Positions 44,994 through 55,919 of a DNA stretch of 64,000 nt are shown here, one piece after another. This DNA is from Anisodus tanguticus (lineage: Eukaryota; Streptophyta; Magnoliopsida; Solanales; Solanaceae). The notes under the pieces are model-generated. The model searched no databases, had not been told where the DNA came from, and saw only the letters and a program-made list of their open reading frames with translations. The DNA lies in contig CM067544.1 in the NCBI GenBank assembly GCA_034509755.1, forward strand, positions 12,643,001 to 12,707,000. The letters are read 5' to 3'. The number at the start of each line of letters is the position of its first letter. Position 1 is the first letter of the stretch. The translations under genes were made by a program, and so were the position numbers.

Positions 44994-45449
44994 TTAGTCA
45001 TACCTAGTTGGATGAGCCCTTACTACATGTCTCATTAAACCCCCCGTCCCACCGTGACCTTTTCCAATTTTAAATTTTAAAACATCTTTACAAATTTTAC
45101 ATCTAGCTACTTGATTCTCTACGTCCCTATCAAAAAATATCCATGCATCTGATTTTAATGGTCGTTTTGCTGGACCTCGTCTCATACTAGGGAGAATAAG
45201 AGGCATTTCAGTTGAAGGTGCACTAGTGGGTGTGTTGTCATCAACATTAGTGGGTATATCATCTAGATTATCGTCTAAATTAAAGTCTTCTTGAGTTCCA
45301 GAAAATAGCTCCTCGTCTAAATCTAATGGTATTGTAGAAAAATGTTCAGTATCAACAAAATCATCCTGTGTAGGAATAGGATGACTAGAAGAAGTACCCT
45401 TGCCCTTGTTGCCCCTACTAGAAGAAGCATGACCCCTACCCGTAAGCAT
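44994..45449 (-). pseudogene. hAT transposase N-terminus with BED zinc finger
   Basis: A 151-residue frame. An acidic, low-complexity N-terminal region (DLDEELFSGTQEDFNLDD) is followed by a BED finger: WIFFDRDV, the CKIC pair and HVVRAHPTRYD supplying the two histidines. BED fingers bind the transposon ends. It stops right after the finger, where an intact transposase would continue. Confidence 0.85.
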
Positions 45450-46055
45450 ACGTTTAAATCATTCCATTATAAATTTATAATAAATAATTAAAGTAAATGA
45501 AATTAAGTGCGCTAAATAAAATAAACAGACAATAATAAGTTAATGAAGGAACGAATGTACCAAACGCCGACGTGTAATCGAGAGGTTGAAAATTGAAACT
45601 TTGCTCGATGGAAGATCCTCAAGCTAGTTGCCAACTTCACTCCCAATATAGACTTGTAGAGAGATAGATTGAGAGATTAGAGAGATTGTAGGAAGATTTG
45701 TGAGAAAGATGAAGAGAAAATGAGGTATTTATAGTTGGAAAATTGGGTTGAAGTGTAAATATAATAACTTATGGGTTAAAAATAAATATTAAGGGGTAGG
45801 GGGGTTGGGGGAGGGGGGGAGGCCAAAAATGGCCGTTGCACAACGACCAAAATGTAATGGTCGTTGGTGCAACGCCTATTTTTGCAAAAGGGGGGATTTT
45901 GGGCGGGATCGGGATCGGGCGGGGACAAGCGGGACTTGGTCGGGACGAGACATTGTCCCGTCCCGGTTCTAGTCCCGATACCGTAATTTTTTTAACTACT
46001 CGGGTTCGGGGCGGGACCGGGCCGACCCGACCGACTGGCCAACCCTAATTTACAT

Positions 46056-46396
46056 AGAGTTCGTTTGGACCTGAATTTTTTCTTTTTAAAAAGAAATTTG
46101 AACCAACATTTTGGTTATATATTTGACGTATTTTCTGATTTTTTTTTTAAATGAGTTCAAGTTTGAAAAATAGTTATTCATAAAACTTCTACTTTTTTTC
46201 AAGTCTAAATGCATATTCAAACACAACTTCAATTTTCATTTTTTTTTAAAAATATCTCGCATGCATATTAAAGAGTTTGATTTTTGTACGCAAAAAATAT
46301 ACTATATTAAAAAGAAACACCAAAATGCAGCTAGCTTATTATAATTAGATTTTGTTACATTATTTGTAGAGAACAAAAAAAAGAAGAATAAATTGA
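46056..46396. other. Short spacer, nothing recognised
   Basis: AT-rich DNA with long T runs between the hAT and the next copia. Its left edge is the pre-insertion neighbour of 40690. Confidence 0.5.
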
Positions 46397-46401
46397 GATG
46401 G

Positions 46402-46593
46402 TGTAGGAAATGATTCCTTGATTAATATTCTTCCCAATAGTACAATATATACAGCTATAATATCATTTGTCTTATGGAAGACTAATCTACCTTACCTAAA
46501 TTATAAGATGCTACTTAATTACAAAATATTACATAATCAATCAATAGTAATGAATGGAGGTAATTATGAAATTTTCTCATAATTACTCTAACA
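46402..46593 (-). repeat. 3' LTR of the reverse-oriented copia
   Basis: 192 bp, TGTAGGAAATGATTCC to ATTACTCTAACA on plus. It differs from its partner at scattered sites and by a short duplication (CATAATTA) present only in the partner. Confidence 0.9.
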
Positions 46594-46890
46594 GTCCCCC
46601 ACAGTCTTAGTGGGAGGTTCTCGTATGCTGAGAATGTCCCTGAAATCATCAAACAGTACGCGCGGAAGGCCTTTGGTGAAGATGTCAGCAATATGATAAC
46701 GGGACATGGAGAACCCGGACTTGTCCACAGACAAATAAGATATTCATTTTAATGTGTTTCGTGCGCTGATGCTGAACATGATTGCCGGATAAGTATATTG
46801 CACTCACATTGTCACAATAGACCATTGTTGCCTTTTCAATTGGATAATGTAGCTCCAATAGTAGATTACGAAGCTAACATGATTCAACAA

Positions 46891-48181
46891 TCACATTGGA
46901 TACGCCTCGGTATTCTGCCTCAGCACTTGACCGAGACAGTGTGGATTGTCGTTTGGATGACCAGGAAATGAGATTGTTCCCCAAGAACACACAATAGCCG
47001 AAGTCGAACGTCGAGTGTCCGACCAGCCACCCCAATTTGCATCTGTGTAGGCTGAAAGATTCTTGATGGAGGATTTATACAGATGAAGGCCGAAATGAAT
47101 AGTACCCTTAACATATCGCAAAATCCTCTTGAGAGCCTCCATATGTTCTTCTTTCGGATCATGCATGTGTAAACAAACTTGCTGGACCGCATATGAAATA
47201 TCAGGCCTCGTAAAAGTCAGATACTGCAATGCTCCTACAAGGCTGCGGTAATGTGTAGGGTCGCTGTATGGAGTACCTGCAGTGTTACTCAACTTCGCCT
47301 TAGTGTCAATTGGAGTATGTGATGGTTTGGAGGAAGACATCCCTGTTTTGTCAATTATTTCCTCAACATATTTCTTTTGACTGAGAAACATACCACCTAC
47401 ATAGTGAGTGACAACAATGCCAAGAAAATAATTCAACGAACCTAAGTCCTTCATTGCAAATTCAGCCGCAAGAAGGGACATAATAGACTGACGAAGTGAA
47501 GTTGAGGATGCTGTGAGAATAATGTCATCAACATACAGAAGTATATATGTCATGTCAGTTCCCTTCATATAAATAAATAGTGATTGATCTGACTTGCTGT
47601 GAGAGAATCCCAATATGGAAACAAATCCTGCAAACCTGTTATACCATGCCCTAGGATCTTGTTCCAGACCATATAAGGATTTTCTCACCAGGCACACATG
47701 ATCTGGATGGGTAGGATCGCGAAACCCCAACGGCTGATGTATGTATACCTTTTTTTTGCAAGTGACCATGTAAAAATGCATTCTTGACATCTAACTGATG
47801 AATGAACCAAGATTTACAAAGTGCCAGGCTAAGAACAGTCCTGATAGTTGCTTGCTTGACTACCGAACTGAATGTTTCACCGCAATCTACTCCAATATGC
47901 TGAGACCTGCCATCACCAACAAGACGAGCCTTGTATCTCGCAAAAGAACTATCAGAATTCTTTTTATGATAAAAAACATACGTAGACCGAATTATGTTCA
48001 TATTAGATGGACGTGGTACCAAATCTAACGTCTTATTTTGAATAAGAGCAGTAAATTCATCTAACATGGCAACTTTCCAATTCGTGTCGGATAAGGCAAC
48101 TTTGAGATTTTTTGGTATTGGTGATGGTTGGACTGAAGTGGTTAGGTTAAAATGGTGTTTAGGATGAAAAATTATGTGCAT
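46891..48181 (-). pseudogene. Copia reverse transcriptase / RNase H, two overlapping frames
   Basis: Frame 48181-47651 holds the N-terminal part (SDTNWKVAMLDEFTALIQNK, VPRPSNMNIIRSTYV, then CKSWFIHQLDVKNAFLHG). Frame 47790-46891 continues after a one-base shift in the A/T run near 47755, with KKVYIHQPLGFRDPTHPDH, the intact active site ILLYVDDIIL, MKDLGSLNYFLGIV, and THYRSLVGALQYLTFTRPDI. Past the SAYTDANWGGWSDTRRSTS block the RNase H end is eroded. The single shift makes this the best preserved pol in the window. Confidence 0.88.
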
Positions 48182-49005
48182 TGCACGGTTTCCATGGTCC
48201 GTGGTTTAACCGTTGGGCTGCTGGATAGCTGGGTGGTTACGGGATTTTGGGCCTGGGCAGTGGGCTCGGTATGGCCACTGAATTGGGCCATTGTGTCACG
48301 GGATGGGGTTTGTAGGATGGGTAGAGGTGCAGGGGGTTCTGTTTGCCGGCCGCCCCGCCATCAAATGTGGATCGGACCGAGATCGAGGGAAGAGAGACAA
48401 TGGCCTCGGTTCCTCGGTTCAGCCCAGTCATATTTTATGGTTAGGTCCTGTTGTGAGGCCGCGAGTTTGGTGATGGCTCTACACTATTATTTTGAGAGTT
48501 TAGTTGATACCTCAAAATTGGATGAATTCCGTCGTCCGGAAAATCTTATGAATGTGAGGATGCCGCTCGAGATGTTGCAAACAAGAAGGTGGATTCATCA
48601 AAGATGACATGATGAGAAATAATGATTTTTCCACTAGTCATATCAAAGCACTTATATCCCCTATGATTTTGTGGGTATCCCAAAACACGCAAGGAGTAGA
48701 ATGAGTCTGAAGTTTGTGAATAGTGGTGGATGAAAACAAGGGATAACACAAACAACAAAAAACCCGTAAATGTGTAACTGATGGGAGACGGTGGTATAAT
48801 ACCTGAGTGGGTGACACATTGAAAATTAGTTTACCGAAGGGGTGGGGGTGGGGGTGGTTTGTAGAAGTCGGCTAGGGTTTTGGTTGAAAAAATGGTTTAG
48901 GGTTTTTGTGTTTTAGTTAGGCCGAAAAGATTAGGAGAAAAGGGAAGAAGAAATCATGTAAGAAGAGAAAAAAGTTAGGGCAAGGATCTTTTGGCTCTGA
49001 TACCA

Positions 49006-49205
49006 CGTAGAAAATGATTCCTTGATTAATGTTCTTCCCAATAGTACAATATATACAAGTATAAGATACTTTGTCTTATGGAAGACTAATCTACCTTACC
49101 TAAATTATAACATGCTACTTAATTACAAAATATTACATAATCAATCAATAGTAATGAATAGAAGTAATTATGGGATTGCCCCATAATTACATAATTACTC
49201 TAACA
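49006..49205 (-). repeat. 5' LTR of the reverse-oriented copia
   Basis: 200 bp, with the first base mutated (CG for TG). The primer site (GGCTCTGATACCA on plus) touches its inner end. Confidence 0.9.
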
Positions 49206-49210
49206 GATTG

Positions 49211-50266
49211 CTAGCCCAAGGTCGATAACTAAGATAATCAGAGGAATTCAAGTAAAGAAGAGGGAGCTTTGAAATCACAAGACTGCCCCTTGTCTATGAA
49301 TGATTCTAGATACTTTTCTAGATATATCTATAACAAAAATCTAGTTAACCTCATCTTCTAGCAAGACTCTTGAATATTTTGATATTTCTTAAAAATGACA
49401 AATATTACAATATAAGTTTCTAAAAATTCTTCTAAATATCTATGATTTTACTGCAACACAATGTATTTATAGCTACGAAATTTAAGATATGAATTTAACA
49501 ATCGTAGCTATTACTTAGTAATAGCCACAAAAATTTGAATTCCATAGCTATTTACAAATTCGTGAAAGTTCTTAGCTATGAAAATCAAATTGACAAAGCT
49601 AAATCCTCATTTTTGCTATAATTACTAACAATCGTGACAATAATTACCTAAATAGCTACAACTTTATTGTCGCGATAAAATTTTATAGTTGGTCATAAGT
49701 TTTTGCCATGCGATAAAAGTTATTGTAGCAATAGTAACTTATTAGGCACAATAATTTATTTGAAACAAGATATTGTAGATAAATAAATATTATGCTTCAA
49801 ATTATAAAAAATTATGGCAATAGTTAAATGATATAGCCACATATGTTTTGCTATACTAAATTTTTGTAGATAATTATTAATTTTTTCCACGAGGTGAAAC
49901 TTTTTATAGCAATAGTAATATTTTAGGCACAATAATTATTTAAAATCAAATATTGTAGCTAAATAAATATTGTTGCTTCAAGTACTAAAATGTCGTGGCA
50001 ATAGTTAGCTTAATAGCTATATTATTTTTCATGGAAAATGATATTGCCACAAATTTATTACTGTGATAAATTTTCGTAGCTAATAATTATGTTTTACCAC
50101 GAGTTAAGATTTAGTGTAACAATACTAATCTTTTTCCCATATTAAATATTTTTTTTGCTTAACTTGAAGTTGCCATAAAAATAGTACGAATTATCCTATT
50201 CAATTCAATTTTACAGCGCGTTACTCATAAGTTTTAATTATAATTTAAATAAATAGGTAATTATAC
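49211..50266. repeat. Diverged tandem units with TAGCAATAGTAA starts
   Basis: Two units of about 181 and 210 bp begin TAGCAATAGTAA at 49726 and 49907, and a third start-like word TAACAATACTAA is at 50117. They share AGGCACAATAAT, ATATTGTAG.TAAATAAATATT, GGCAATAGTTA and CACGAG. Upstream (49450-49720) the same words appear in shuffled order. Such arrays are common near ends of CACTA transposons, but no CACTA terminus is seen. No gene. Confidence 0.5.
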
Positions 50267-50378
50267 ATAATTATTGGAAAAAGACCTAAAATACCTTTGA
50301 ACTATTAGAATTGGTACAAAAATGTCATCTATCCACCTTTGAGCCTCCAAATATCCCAGTCGTTAACATATTTGATCT

Positions 50379-51242
50379 TGTTAAAAGTCCCACATCAGAA
50401 ATGGAATGGAAACATGGACTTGGACAATATTCACCCTACAAGCTATCTTTTGGGGTTAAGTTAGGCCCAAGATCCATTCTTTACATGATATCAGATTACT
50501 TAGGTTTATATTCCCTATGTTCTTCTTCTTTCCAGATTCATTGCACCATCTTCTTCCACTCAATCTACTTCTACAGTTATGGCTAGTTCTTCTACTTCTC
50601 CAACTCTCTACAGTTATACATAATTCTTTCTCCCTAATGCCTTCCTCTTATTCTGACATCTCTCTCCAACATCAAAATTTGGTCCCTACCATTCTTGATT
50701 ATACCAATTACATGCTATGGAGGGAACTTTTTTCGCCTGTGTTCAAAGGTCATGGAGTTTACGATTTTATTGATGGCAGGAATCCTTGTCCGTCACTCAC
50801 TATTCTTGATGATAACTACACATCAGTCCCTAATCTGTCTTTCCATCAGTGGATTCAACTTGATTCTATTGTTCTTTCATGAATTCATACTACTATTTCA
50901 CAAGAGATTCTCTAAGCTATTATCAAACCCAATCACACCACTCGTGAAGCTTGGCTTCAAATAGAATATTTTTAAGGTGACTTTTGGAGTTGAGTTAGGT
51001 ACAAGATCCATTCTTTACATGGTATCAGAGCGAGACCCATTCCAATTCCATGTTCACCGATGTTGGGTCCCCAAATTATGTCATCCACGCTCCAGTTAAC
51101 AAGCTCTGGACGTGCGGGGGAGTGTTAAGAGTCCCACATCAAAAATGGAATAGAAACATGGACTCCTTATATGGACTTGGACAATCTCCACCCTACAAGC
51201 TAGCTTTTGGGGTTGAATTAGGCCCAAAATCCATTCTTTACA
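50379..51242 (+). mobile_element. Mini-copia with 110-bp LTRs, TSD GATCT
   Basis: LTRs at 50379-50485 and 51123-51242 (TGTTAAAAGTCCCACATC to GATCCATTCTTTACA). Perfect GATCT lies at 50374-50378 and 51243-51247. The primer site TGATATCAGA follows the first LTR and the purine tract GCGGGGGAG precedes the second. A third partial LTR end plus primer site (CCATTCTTTACATGGTATCA at 51010-51031) lies inside, so the copy is rearranged. The only coding trace is a gag N-terminus. Confidence 0.88.
50620..50965 (+). pseudogene. Copia gag remnant in the mini-copia
   Basis: TILDYTNYMLWRELFSPVFK and HGVYDFIDGRNPCPS, then FHQWIQLDSIVLS. These match the UBN2-type gag start (L...NY..W...........G..DG...P.......N..F..W...D..V.SW). 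A stop follows at about 50880 and the text resumes with QEIL and TTREAWLQIE before it ends. Confidence 0.7.
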
Positions 51243-51776
51243 GATCTACTTTGCCCTTATTTCTAATGACCCCATTTCATTTATTACGTGACATCATTTA
51301 ATTGGTTATCCATATAATTAATTAAAACTAATTAACTCCCATCCATAACCCAACTAAACCCCGCCCACCCCAAATTAAATCCCCATTTAACCCATTTGAC
51401 CCATTCTTTTCTCTCTTCCTTTTTGGTCTTTTTCCTCCCATCAATCCCTTCATCCTCTATATATTTTCTCTAATTATTTATTTGATTTTTTATTTTTTAA
51501 AAGTAAGATGTTTAATTATGCAAAATTATTTTGATTATGATCAAAATAATTAAATTAGTTAGAGTTTGAATCTGATCCTAAGATTATATTGAGCTTATTT
51601 GAGTTGAAATTTAGTTGAATACTGCAAAAAAATATTTGTTTAATGTCATGAAACCTCCATAAAATTTGGACATTCATTGATGAACATTGACCTCAATTTG
51701 AAAATTTAATTTTGAGATTTATTGGCGATTTGAACTTGGTATGTTGGAATTTGGTTCTTAGGCTCAAACGTGATTG

Positions 51777-54294
51777 TGTAACGTCCCGTAGTAATTAGAA
51801 AAAAAAATTAGTATAAGGGAAGTTTGCACGTTTAATTCCCTTAAAATCTCAACCAAATTTCCCCCCTTTACACTAATCCTAATCACTTCCAAACCCCTCA
51901 TCCCTTAAGACTCCTAACCAAAGTTTATCAACTCCTTTCCCACTCTTACACAAACACACACAACACAACACGTTATATGCAAAATTCTGGTGGAACATAA
52001 GAGACAATAGAGGGAAAAAAATCCAGAAATTTTAGAGAACAAAAAAATTAACTTTAGCAATTAAGGAGTTCCGAAAAGGTTTAGTTGGAGTTTGAAAGTT
52101 CATTCGCTGTTACTAAACAATAAAGGTGAGTTCTCTCACTCAAAATTCTTAGTAAAATCCCTTGTTTTGAGTTACAATACATGTTAGAATATAATCCGGA
52201 TGTTGAAAGAATGATCGTGAAGTTATTGCTAATAGATTATCTAGTAACTAGTTCGGGTCGTGAAATTACAAACTGTTTTTCGCTGAGTTATCCCTATTAG
52301 AATTGGACAAAATTTTATAGGGTTATACATCTCTACTTCACGGTCAGACTGGGTCCAAGCGGAGCTAAAACTGACATGCGATTTGAGAGTTATCGCAGTT
52401 TAAAGTTTCTGCCTTGGATCAATCAAAATCCGAAAGGCAGAACGTATAACGGGAAAACTGTACAAATCGGTAAGGAATATGAAAAGTTGTTCTGAACAAA
52501 AAGTTCTATATTTCTCTGTTCTCGACAGTTTGAGACTTTACGGGGATTAATCCAATTTGCGAATAAAAAGTTATGACTGTTTTAAGCTTATGCCCCTTTT
52601 TATAAGAGTCCGGCGTGACAGTTTTCATAGGGTTGTCTCTTTTATTAATTTGTACTAGTTACACTAAGTATTTTCAGAGGAAACTTGGGATAGTGATAGG
52701 TCCCCGTGTTACCTTTGACTCGGCATAAGAAATATCTTATTTGGAGTTACGGTTTGAGAGTTATAACTCTTACTAGTGCGAAGGACGAAAAGTTAAAAGA
52801 AAGGAATATTATTTGAATCTTATGAAAATATATATATATATATATATAGCCAAGTGTGTGCCACGAGTGCTCTGTCTTCGAAAAGACAGAATGCTGTTAT
52901 AGAATCCGCTATTTTTGGAATAGAATAAGCTTTGTGTCCTAACCAGATGCCGTCTTTCTTGGTTCAACTCGGGAAATGTTTTGAATTCATGTTGTCAGTC
53001 TCAACTGGAGTATACCCTCTCCATTGGGTTCGTAGTGTTCACGTGATCGAAATGCATTGGATGTCTGCCCGGGCAATTCAAAGATTTCATAGATAGAGTT
53101 TTTATGTCATGGCTAGATGATCACTACTGACAGTGAGATCAGAAAAGCAAGGAGCTTTCTTTCGATAGTGCTATGTGGAAATGGAAAGATGTGAAATTAA
53201 TTCCTCAATCTTTTGCCGTATAGCATACTTTATCGAAAAGGTTGAACATTCTTTAATTTTGAGAGATGTCACATCAGAACTACTGTTTGAGACAAGGGCT
53301 AGTAAGAAGCAAAGAGTCTGCTCCCCCACGTTATATATATATATATATATATATAAGTTTATCCATACAGTCGAGATGATAGAAATCTTGGTAATGTAAA
53401 TAGGTTGCCATCACCTACGGGACTATAGCATTACACACGTGTTGCCTTCGGGACTAATTACTCATTGAGTCGCCTTCGGGGCTATATACAATTGCGTGCT
53501 TGCCTTCGGGGCTATTCAGGGACACTTACTTTCGGGACTATTTAAATACACTTGCCTTCGGGGCTATTCAAATACACTTGTCTTCGGGGCTATAATTGAA
53601 ATGCATTGGACCGGGTTGAACGCACTGCAACAAATATATAATATATTATATGGGATAAAACAGGTGTACTGGTTAACTAAGTATTCCCTAGGACGAGTTG
53701 GGATGAGATTTTGGGTGTGAATATTTATTGGCTTGTACACTGAAAGTACTGAAATCTGTTTTCATTACATGCTTATTATGTTCATAATATGATTGTACAT
53801 AGAATATTGTGAGATTACTTTGAATTGTTAGGCGGGATTCTCACTCAGCCCCGGATGGTAGGGCTGACTCTTTCATCTAACATGTTTCAGGTAATCGCGA
53901 TAAAGGGAAAACTCCGCAACAGGGTTAGCGATCGTCCCACAACCTCATTGTTCCACCAATCCATTACTTCGGATTTGGTGAATGTCATTATTGATTAAGT
54001 AGGTTTGAGGAACCAGATTTCGTTATCTCGGGGAATGCCCCACATGAGATTGTTTCCTTTTAAATTTCGAAGTTCTTATTCTATATATGAAATTTCCATT
54101 GAGTCTAGGTAGAAGTTGTGGTTGCGCGAGTATGAGCTCGCGTTTTCACAAAAAATACATGATTACATTATTTTCGCACCTAGATACATGTTTAATTCAG
54201 GAAGAAAAGAGGTTAATGGTTCTCCTGGGAAGGTATAGTTGCCCAGGTGCCATCACGCCCTAAGGGAAGACTTGAGAAAAGTCGGGGCGTGACA
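51777..54294 (-). mobile_element. Solo gypsy-type LTR, 2.5 kb, TSD GATTG
   Basis: Starts TGTAACGTCCCGTAG and ends AGTCGGGGCGTGACA, so on minus it starts TGTCACGCCCCGAC, the usual long gypsy LTR start. Perfect GATTG flanks both sides (51772-51776 and 54295-54299). Inside are TA repeats (52829-52848 and 53333-53356) and a TTCGGG minisatellite (53405-53595). No coding domain. Recombination between two LTRs best explains it. Confidence 0.85.
53405..53595. repeat. TTCGGG(A/G)CTA minisatellite inside the solo LTR
   Basis: Seven imperfect units of about 27-29 bp, each with a core CTTCGGGGCTAT or CTTCGGGACTAT (near 53415, 53446, 53474, 53503, 53530, 53557 and 53584). The last units are most alike (CACTTGCCTTCGGGGCTATT). 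Confidence 0.85.
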
Positions 54295-54816
54295 GATTGA
54301 GTATACTTGAAAAAAAATTCATTAAAGAAGTGAACTAAAGCTGCCATTGAAGGAGCTTTTCGAAGCTTGCTTTAAATTTCTAAATATGTAAATGGGTGTT
54401 TAAATCGATTGGGCTATATTGCTATTTTTAAAGTTGTAGCATGAATAACTATCAAACTAGGGCTTAGAACCTGGAGAAAGAAGCAGAAAACTCAATGGGA
54501 AGTCATTAATGAAGCTTCAAGTTAGAAGATGACATGGTGTGGTAGAGATTTTCTCGGACGGGCCAGGTCAAAATACGGGTCACACATGTTTTTTTTTAAA
54601 ATTTGGGAAGGATTTAGTTTTGGGTCAATCAGATCTGACCACATAATAAATAAATATTTAATTATTTTATTTTAATGTGACCGTTAGAAATAAGGGCAAA
54701 GTAGACCCAATAGATTAACGACGGGTGTATTTGGGGGCTCAAAGGTGGATGAATGACATTTTTGTACCAATTCTAATAGTTTAAGAGCATTTTAGGCCCT
54801 TTTCCGTATAATTATT

Positions 54817-55617
54817 TGGTTCACTAATTATATCGAAGCTAAACAAAACTTTACTAAGTCTCACTAGAGCTTCATCTTGATCAAGTGCTTTTAGAATTAT
54901 TATTTGACTCAAACTTGTTGTATCGGTATAATACCTTTGATCTTGTATAATTAGAGGCGTCAATAATTCAATTCGATTCAATTTTATATCGGTTCAAATT
55001 CATTTTTTCCAAAACATCAACTTTAGCCTTTTCACATCATTATTATTGTCGATGTCTTAATTAATGTCGACTGCACTGTCATTTCCTCCCATCACTTGTG
55101 CAAATGACTAGCGTATTACGCGGGAACTTCCATGAAAATCGAGAGATGAAAATTATAAAAATACAAGATCTCTAAATAATGCAAAAGAAAGGAAAATTTT
55201 AAGTTAATAAGCCAAACAATCCTTTTATCTCTTCTCGAGACAAACAAAATTACTACTAATATTTATAATTGCACATATACAAACTAGTATATAATCTGAA
55301 AATTAAATAAAAGTACATTAATTATTCCAGCTTCAGCTTTTATAGCCAGACAGACTTAAACACATACGGACTTGTGGAAGAGCCACTTAATTAAACAAAT
55401 GATAACCAGCAGTACTGACTTTATCATTTAATGACGACAAACTCTTAAAAGATTCAAAGTTTCAATCACACACATTACAAACTACAAGTACTGAAAATAG
55501 GACAATAGTACTGCTTAATTAGAAAGAAAAGTTGAGCAGGTTCATGCTTAAGTTCTCCATCATCTCAGTCTCCATGAAATCACAGCCATAATTGGTGGCT
55601 ATTATTTTTGTCAAATA
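54817..55617. other. Intergenic DNA, nothing recognised
   Basis: AT-rich. No coding motif, no delimited repeat. Confidence 0.5.
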
Positions 55618-55919
55618 TACCGTGATATACAACCATGTTTATCACGGTTTGTAGCCGATAGCCAATTTATGATAAGTATACAATTCTAATTATGGTACAA
55701 TTGCACTAAATTGGTACACTAAACCGTGTGGTACAAAATCGGCTATCGGCTACAAACCGTGATATACATGTTTATCACGGTTTGTAGCCGATAGCCAATT
55801 TATGATAAGTATACAATTCTAATTATGGTACAATTGCACTAAATTGGTACACTAAACCGTGTGGTACAAAATCGGCTATCGGCTACAAACCGTGATATAC
55901 ATGGTTTTATATCACGGTA
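55618..55919. mobile_element. Nested palindromic MITE with a 133-bp tandem duplication
   Basis: Outer ends TACCGTGATATACAACCATG and, inverted, TACCGTGATATAAAACCATG differ at one position. Between them lie two apparently identical 133-bp units (55634-55766 and 55767-55899). Each unit is itself bounded by a perfect 23-bp inverted repeat: ATCACGGTTTGTAGCCGATA followed by GCC. Identity of the units points to a recent duplication. Confidence 0.85.

Larger units (their letters stand above)
40691..46047 (-). mobile_element. hAT transposon, 5.4 kb, 8-bp duplication ATTTACAT
   Basis: The ends are TAGAGCTGGCCA and, inverted, TAGGGTTGGCCA. ATTTACAT lies exactly outside both (40683-40690 and 46048-46055), the 8-bp TSD of hAT elements. 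The minus strand carries the transposase in pieces: BED finger (45449-44994), central parts (44894-44682 and 42640-42210) and the C-terminal dimerisation domain (41509-41318). Both sub-terminal arms are crowded with CGGG words for about 170 bp. A 1.9 kb solo LTR (42705-44592) splits the transposase, and other stops are present, so it is dead. Confidence 0.92.
46402..49205 (-). mobile_element. Internally deleted copia, TSD GATGG/GATTG
   Basis: LTRs at 46402-46593 and 49006-49205, flanked by GATGG (46397-46401) and GATTG (49206-49210). On minus, the purine tract TGTGGGGGAC precedes the 3' LTR (TGTTAGAGTAATTATG) and the primer site TGGTATCAGAGCC follows the 5' LTR. At 2.8 kb it is about half the usual copia length. 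Gag and most of the integrase are missing, while the reverse transcriptase is well kept. It is a different family from the BBX copia, although the pol proteins are related. Confidence 0.9.
50276..54807. mobile_element. Mutator-like element with two nested insertions, 9-bp duplication
   Basis: Long inverted ends: GGAAAAAGACCTAAAATACC from 50276 pairs with the inverse of 54680-54807 (GGAAAAGGGCCTAAAATGC). Both continue through ACTATTAGAATTGGTACAAA, CCACCTTTGAGCC and CTACTTTGCCCTTATTTCTAA. ATAATTATT lies outside both ends (50267-50275 and 54808-54816); a 9-bp TSD points to the Mutator group. A mini-copia (50379-51242) sits inside the left inverted repeat and a solo LTR (51777-54294) lies in the middle. 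Without them the element would be about 1.15 kb. No transposase is seen. Confidence 0.8.
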
